From the NCBI RefSeq assembly GCF_009755265.1, contig NZ_WPOO01000002.1, positions 183,890-247,889 on the forward strand: a stretch of 64,000 nucleotides of DNA, written 5' to 3'. The translations under genes and the position numbers were made by a program. The DNA comes from Adlercreutzia rubneri (GTDB lineage Bacteria; Actinomycetota; Coriobacteriia; Coriobacteriales; Eggerthellaceae). The notes beneath the pieces are model-generated. The model made no database searches and was not told the DNA's origin. It worked only from the letters and a program-made list of their open reading frames with translations. Within the stretch, counting starts at the first letter, position 1; every line of letters starts with the position of its first letter. Positions 59,743-64,000 of the stretch are shown here, piece after piece.

Positions 59743-60255
59743 ATGGCGATCGACAAGGTGAAGGCATACTTTGCGGAATTCGGGCGCGAGGGGGACGTTA
59801 TGGAATTCCCCGCATCCAGCGCAACCGTGGAGCTGGCGGCCCAGGCGGTGGGCTGCGAACCGGCGCGTATTGCCAAGACGCTGTCCTTCGCCGTGGGCGA
59901 CCGGGTGGCGCTCGTGGTGTGCGCGGGAGATGCTCGCATCGCGAATCCGAGGTTCAAGGCCCAGTTCGGAACCAAGCCCCGTATGCTTCCCGCTGAAGAG
60001 GCCGAGGAGCGTATCGGTCACGCGGTGGGCGGCGTGTGCCCCTTCGCGGTGAATGAGGGCTGCGACGTGTACCTCGACGAATCGCTGCGCCGCTTTGACG
60101 TGGTGTACCCGGCCTGTGGCAGCTCCAACAGCGCCATCGCCCTCACCCCCGACGAGCTGGCTGTGTACACCCCTGGCAGCACCTGGGTCGATGTCTGCAA
60201 GCTGCCAGAGGAGGGCCAGATGGATACGCCTACGACGGCCGCGCAGGTAAGCTAA
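59743..60255 (+). CDS. ybaK: YbaK/EbsC-family aminoacyl-tRNA deacylase
   Basis: 170 residues from ATG 59743. The YbaK/prolyl-tRNA-synthetase insertion fold is indicated by AQAVGCEPARIAKTLSFAVG (catalytic Lys), VALVVCAGDARI, IGHAVGGVCPFAVNEGCDVY and VVYPACGSSNSAIALTPDEL. Such proteins hydrolyse mischarged tRNA, typically Cys- or Ala-tRNA(Pro). The long frame opening upstream is an artefact. It is divergent from the aldolase gene and converges on the LuxR pseudogene. Confidence 0.92.
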   Translation: MAIDKVKAYFAEFGREGDVMEFPASSATVELAAQAVGCEPARIAKTLSFAVGDRVALVVCAGDARIANPRFKAQFGTKPRMLPAEEAEERIGHAVGGVCPFAVNEGCDVYLDESLRRFDVVYPACGSSNSAIALTPDELAVYTPGSTWVDVCKLPEEGQMDTPTTAAQVS

Positions 60256-60384
60256 GCCTTTTCCGCAATGCGAGTGGCGGCGATTCGAGCGGTTTCGTCG
60301 ATGGGCTTGGCTTGATGCGTCGCTTGCGGAACGAGCTAGAATTCAGTTACCATCCGAGCCTTCTTGATCAGAGCATTTCATGCG

Positions 60385-61929
60385 TTACGCCCGTGTGAGC
60401 TGGTCGTCTAGGTCGACTAGCTCTTGGCGGGAGTGGATGTCGAGTTTCTTGTAGATGCTTTTGGCATGGCCGCGGGTGGTGTTTTCCGAGATGAAGAGCT
60501 TGCCGGCGATGGCCGATACCGTGTGGCCCTTCATGAGCAGCTCGGCCACCTCGATCTCGCGTGGGGAGAGGCCGCGCTCTTCAAGGTAGCTGTGGATGCG
60601 GTGCTGTTGCTCGGAGGGGCCGTCGCTGGGCGCCGGGCCGGCTTCTGTGCTCGCGACAGCATCCAAAGGGAGCGGCTCGTTTGCGGTGCGGGCTGCGCCG
60701 CTTTCGGTCGAGGAGGGGTCGTGCCGGCCATCGCGCCGTCCCCGCCGTAACGTTGTGCCGCGGTTCAGCAGTTCCGCGTCGGTCATGGAGGCCAGCGCCT
60801 GGCCCTTTCCGCGCGTGACCAGAATGAGCGCGACCGACAGCAGCACCACGCAAAGCAGGATGACGTTCGTCCAATGGGCGAGATCGTCGGAAAGCGCCGG
60901 CCCCAAAAGCTCGGCCAGCCCGCTGCCCACGGCCATGGAAAGCAGGACGGGCCCGATGCACAGGGCATACAGCGGCGAGGAGGGCAGCCCGTTTCGAATG
61001 GTGTACACGGCGCAGGTGATGATGAGCAGCAGGTTCACCACTTCGAAGCCGAACATGAGAAACGCCACGAGCAGCGTCGTGTACTGCTGCCCGAATAGCG
61101 ACGGCAGCAGGAACACGACGGTGAGCGCGGGGAAGAGCACCTGGCAGATATGCAGGATGTCGAAGCCCTTCGAGAGAAACAGCTCGAGGGCCACCACCAA
61201 AAGGGCCGCCGCCGCGAAACCGACGAGCACCGCGGCGCCGCCGGAGCTTTGGGCCGGCTCGATGCCAGCGATGAGCTTCCACGAAAACCCGAGGATACTG
61301 ACGCAGAGCACGGGCCGCCATAGGTCGCCCACGGCGCGTCTTAGGGCAGGGCGCGTGAGGGGCGCCGTGACGTCGGCCTCAATCTCGGCGAGGCTCTTCT
61401 GAAGGCAAAGAAGCGCCAGAAACGGCAGCACGCAGACGGCGGTCAGAGCCACAGCGATTGAGGGCAGGAGGCAAATGAGCAAGTAGAGGCCCACCGACAT
61501 GGCCGCCGAAAGGGGAATGCAGATGAGAGCGCGCTGCTGGCCTTCGGTTACGTAGAACATTTCCCAAAGCAGGAAGAACAAGGTGCAGGAGCCACCCATG
61601 AGAATGCCTGCTGCAGCTGCGATCACGCCGTCGCCTTGGCCGAAATGGAATGCGAGGAAGTAGAGAAGCGCGGCTCCGCTGAGCATGAAGCTCGCCGCCG
61701 AGGCTGTCCAGTGGGGCAGCTCGCGATGGCGGAAAGCGCACAGGACGCCGAGGGCTCCTACAGCCAAGGGCATGAGTGCTTGTTCGGTGAGGATATACGT
61801 TTGCCAATAGTCGGCGACGGCGCCCGCGCCCTGGAACCCTGCGAGCACGATGAAGGTGACGGTTCAGAAAAAGCCGAAACCGAGGTGGTGTATTCGCAGA
61901 CCTTCCAAAAGCCTTTTGGCGCGTTGCAT
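60385..61929 (-). pseudogene. Membrane LuxR-type regulator interrupted by an in-frame TGA
   Basis: 515 codons from ATG 61929, which has a good ribosome site (GGAGGAAGG, 7 bases). Codon 22 (61866-61864) is TGA, after the residues LLEGLRIHHLGFGFF and before TVTFIVLAGFQGAG, all in one frame. The rest is complete: about twelve membrane helices and a C-terminal LuxR domain (ERGLSPREIEVAELLMKGHT, AGKLFISENTTRGHAKSIYK). The intact relative at 42492 has ALWRAWVSL at this place, so one change from TGG or CGA would explain the stop. Restart at GTG 61848 would lose most of the first helix. It is divergent from the flavoprotein at 62287. Confidence 0.85.
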
Positions 61930-62128
61930 GTGGCATCCTTCCTCCCCGCTGCATTTTAGCAGCCGCAACCGGTGGCGAGAGGTGGAGCGCCCAACAAGTT
62001 TGCGGCGACGATCAGCTGTGAACTGGGGTTTCTCAAAAACAACCCAAAATATGTCCCCCTCAAAAGCGTGATGCCGCGCCACGTTTCGGGTTCCCGTTGC
62101 TGCGAATTTACCCAATTTAGTGGCTTAC

Positions 62129-62169
62129 GCGGAACGGCAGAAGGGGGCATAGTGCTTCTCGCGTTCCGC
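62129..62169. promoter_or_regulatory. Hairpin or operator in the divergent LuxR/flavoprotein promoter region
   Basis: GCGGAACG (62129-62136) mirrors CGTTCCGC (62162-62169), and inside it AGAAG (62139-62143) mirrors CTTCT (62155-62159). The dyad lies between the divergent genes and could be either a regulator site or an RNA hairpin. The remainder of 61930-62286 holds no gene. Confidence 0.55.
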
Positions 62170-62190
62170 CAATGAGAGGGCCGGGACGTC

Positions 62191-62256
62191 GGTTCCAACT
62201 TCCCGCGGACGGCTCGGGCGAAGGGCCCGGGCAGCTGCCGCGGAAGGTTCGGAACC
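62191..62256 (+). promoter_or_regulatory. Long leader hairpin upstream of the fourth flavoprotein gene
   Basis: The arm 62191-62208 (GGTTCCAACTTCCCGCGG) pairs with 62238-62256 with about two interruptions, and an inner GCTCGGGC/GCCCGGGC stem lies within the loop. It ends 30 bases before ATG 62287. No T-run follows. It may stabilise the mRNA or regulate translation. Confidence 0.6.
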
Positions 62257-62286
62257 GTTCAGTCACCGAGACTATGGAGGGAAAAC

Positions 62287-63879
62287 ATGACTGGAATTTC
62301 TCGTCGCAACTTGCTCAAGGGCGCTGCTTTCAGTGCCGCCGGTGTGGCCGCACTCGGCCTGGCCGGATGCGCGCCGCAGACCGAGGCCACCAAGGCTGAG
62401 GCCGACCTGGCCGAGACGGGTGAGACTGCCAAGCACACCTGGGAAGTGAAGCCCGAGCCCATCGCGGCCGACCAGATCTCCCAGACCGTCGACACCGAGG
62501 TGCTCGTCATCGGCGGCGGCTACTCCGGCAGCTGCTGCGCGCTGTCCGCGGCCCAGAACGGCGCCAAGACCATCCTCGTGGAGAAGGACGCCGTGCTCAA
62601 TGGCCATGGCGTGGGCGGCACCGGCGCTATCGCCTCGCGCGCCCTGGACGACCTGGGCCTGAAGTTCGACAAATCCCTGGAGATGGAGCGCTGGGTCTCC
62701 ACCTGCGGCAACCGCTGCCGCGAGTCGCTCGTGGGCAAGTGGTTCCGCGAGTCCGAGCGCTGCATGAACTGGTTCCTCGACATGGCCGAGGCCAACGGCG
62801 CCAACTGCATGGTCACCGTGGGCTCCAACTCCACGGTGCACCCGGAGATCGCCTGCTACCACTTCATGTCCGGCGGCCCCATCTTCGAAGAGCACACCAT
62901 GGCCGACTTCGTCGAGTACATGTTCGAGGCCGAGGCCCTGAAGGCCGGCGCCGAGTTCGTCTACGAGATGCCCGCTGTGCAGCTGGTGCAGGACGAGTCC
63001 GGGAAGGTGACCGGCGCCATCTGCCAGAACAAGTCCGGCGAGTACGTGCAGTACAACGCTTCCAAAGGCGTCGTTTTGGCCACGGGCGACATCAGCTACA
63101 ACGACGAGTACATCGATGCGTTCGCGCCGGTGGCCAACCGCGTGTTCACCCGCCTGTGCTCCGACCAGGGCAACGTGGGCGATGGCCACAACATGGCGGC
63201 GTGGGCCGGCGGCGCCTTCCAGGAAGGCCCCTGGCCGACCATGATGCATCCCCAGGCTGCGGCCGTGTTCCACGGGCCCTTCCTGTTCGTGAACCCCGAC
63301 GGCAAGCGCTTCATGAACGAGGCCACCTGGGTGCAGGGCAAGTGCCTCGGCGTGATGTACAACGGCGGTTCCGATCACGCCTGGTCCATCTTCGACGCCA
63401 ACTGGCAGAACGACCTGAAGAGCTCGCTGGAGCACGGCGGCGGCATGTTCTGGGACACCTTCCGCCCCTACGGCTCCGACTATCAGGTGGCCGTGGACGG
63501 CCATACTAAGACCGTCGAGAACGGCATCGCCGAGACCCCGGACTACTACAAGCGCGCCGACACCCTGGAGGAGCTGGCCGAGCTGATCGAGGTGGATCCG
63601 GCCGAGCTGAAGGCGACCGTAGAGCGCTACAACAAGCTGTGCAAGGCCGGCGAGGATACCGACTTCTTCAAGGAGAACCACTTCCTGTTCCCCATCGAGC
63701 AGGGCCCCTTCACTGCCTGCATGGTGGCGCCCGGCCTGCTCTCCGTCGTGGGCGGCATCCACATCTCCGATAACTTCGAGGTGCTGAACGAGAACGACGA
63801 ACCCATCCCCGGCCTGTACGCCATCGGCAACTGCGCCGGCGACATCTACGCGGTGGACTACCCGATCAACATCTGTTAG
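62287..63879 (+). CDS. Tat-exported FAD-dependent reductase, apparently shortened at the C-terminus
   Basis: 530 residues. Tat signal SRRNLLKGAAFSAAGVAALG with lipobox LAGC; FAD motif VLVIGGGYSGSCCALSAAQN near 72; GVVLATGDISYNDEY near 263; LYAIGNCAGDIYAVDYPI at the end. It belongs to the fumarate-reductase-like family of exported anaerobic reductases with unknown acceptor. Compared with the 44307 protein, which continues from DYPMDV through LGLSIGRAITGGYLAG, this one stops directly after DYPINIC, so the final helix next to FAD is missing, and none of the following frames restores it. TATGGAGGG precedes ATG 62287. It is divergent from the interrupted LuxR gene. Confidence 0.88.
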   Translation: MTGISRRNLLKGAAFSAAGVAALGLAGCAPQTEATKAEADLAETGETAKHTWEVKPEPIAADQISQTVDTEVLVIGGGYSGSCCALSAAQNGAKTILVEKDAVLNGHGVGGTGAIASRALDDLGLKFDKSLEMERWVSTCGNRCRESLVGKWFRESERCMNWFLDMAEANGANCMVTVGSNSTVHPEIACYHFMSGGPIFEEHTMADFVEYMFEAEALKAGAEFVYEMPAVQLVQDESGKVTGAICQNKSGEYVQYNASKGVVLATGDISYNDEYIDAFAPVANRVFTRLCSDQGNVGDGHNMAAWAGGAFQEGPWPTMMHPQAAAVFHGPFLFVNPDGKRFMNEATWVQGKCLGVMYNGGSDHAWSIFDANWQNDLKSSLEHGGGMFWDTFRPYGSDYQVAVDGHTKTVENGIAETPDYYKRADTLEELAELIEVDPAELKATVERYNKLCKAGEDTDFFKENHFLFPIEQGPFTACMVAPGLLSVVGGIHISDNFEVLNENDEPIPGLYAIGNCAGDIYAVDYPINIC

Positions 63880-63924
63880 CGCTACCGCAAAATCAGCCGA
63901 ACGCGCCACTCTATCCCGCCGGCG

Positions 63925-63951
63925 GCGCCCCCGGTTCCCGGCCGGGGGCGC
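63925..63951 (+). terminator. GC-rich hairpin after the fourth flavoprotein gene
   Basis: GCGCCCCCGG (63925-63934) pairs perfectly with CCGGGGGCGC (63942-63951). No T-run follows, so termination would be weak or Rho-assisted. GCGCTACCGCA occurs on both sides of it (63880 and 63949). Confidence 0.55.
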
Positions 63952-64000
63952 TACCGCACTTTGGCCGCCCGCGCTACCTCGGGCCGCCGCCCAGGGCGCG

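Noticed and set aside
61864..61866. TGA as a selenocysteine codon
   Set aside because: No obvious SECIS-type hairpin follows, membrane LuxR regulators are not known selenoproteins, and relatives appear to have Trp or Arg there.
1..64000. CRISPR arrays, rRNA operons, replication origins, complete insertion sequences
   Set aside because: No regularly spaced direct repeats with unique spacers, no rRNA, no dnaA-box cluster and no transposase gene were seen. The repeat arrays at 19.4 and 56.5 kb have no spacers.

Overview
The window is high-GC DNA (about 60% or more in the core genes) and reads as a chromosome segment of an anaerobic actinobacterium of the class Coriobacteriia, most likely family Eggerthellaceae (Eggerthella, Adlercreutzia, Slackia and relatives). 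The evidence is: four Tat-exported fumarate-reductase-like flavoproteins, two of them beside membrane-bound LuxR regulators with about twelve membrane segments; a multihaem c-type cytochrome; classical menaquinone genes; rubredoxins; and amino-acid-fermentation genes. Genus is not claimed.

Layout. 1-6.5 kb: end of a PilT-type pilus ATPase, menB, an unusual menE-menC fusion, a PurF-like protein without the catalytic N-terminal cysteine, and an EamA-family permease. 6.7-19.5 kb: an initiator tRNA-Met gene followed by an accessory block of conflict/defence genes: a 5'-truncated RhuM gene, an AbiE pair with a 48-bp palindromic operator, a MarR-like regulator, a RyR-domain protein with a membrane TIR/beta-propeller protein, two unrecognised low-GC genes, a DUF3990/DUF3791 module, and a Schlafen-type AlbA_2 regulator next to an array of 11/9-bp repeats. 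19.5-29 kb: housekeeping genes (DUF2148 Fe-S protein, FetAB-like exporter, HerA-like ATPase, GH25 lysozyme, NdpA-like protein with a structured leader, pyridoxal kinase, an HxlR regulator with a divergent PPOX protein, flavin reductase).

29-46 kb is the respiratory and metal part: a haem-sensor histidine kinase with response regulator and a pentahaem cytochrome; an iron/cobalamin-type ABC uptake operon divergent from DUF364 and NTPase genes, with a shared repeat-bearing promoter region; two flavoproteins with a LysR regulator; and a LuxR regulator divergent from a third flavoprotein. These reductases would plausibly take electrons from the menaquinone pool and reduce unknown organic acceptors at the outer face of the membrane. 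46-56.4 kb: an MFS carrier, a rubredoxin and a likely peptide/amide catabolic cluster (C45 Ntn hydrolase, PepC, two APC permeases) separated by strong hairpins. 56.4-64 kb: an 18-bp degenerate minisatellite, two MITE-like inverted-repeat elements around a decayed gene, a second rubredoxin, threonine aldolase, YbaK, a LuxR regulator broken by an in-frame TGA, and a fourth flavoprotein that seems to lack its usual C-terminus.

The best candidates for something new are the TIR/RyR pair (10.6-14.4 kb) with its divergent unknown genes, the paired inverted-repeat elements at 56.8 and 58.0 kb, the competing hairpins at 24.7 kb, and the repeat-borne shared promoter at 35.9 kb.
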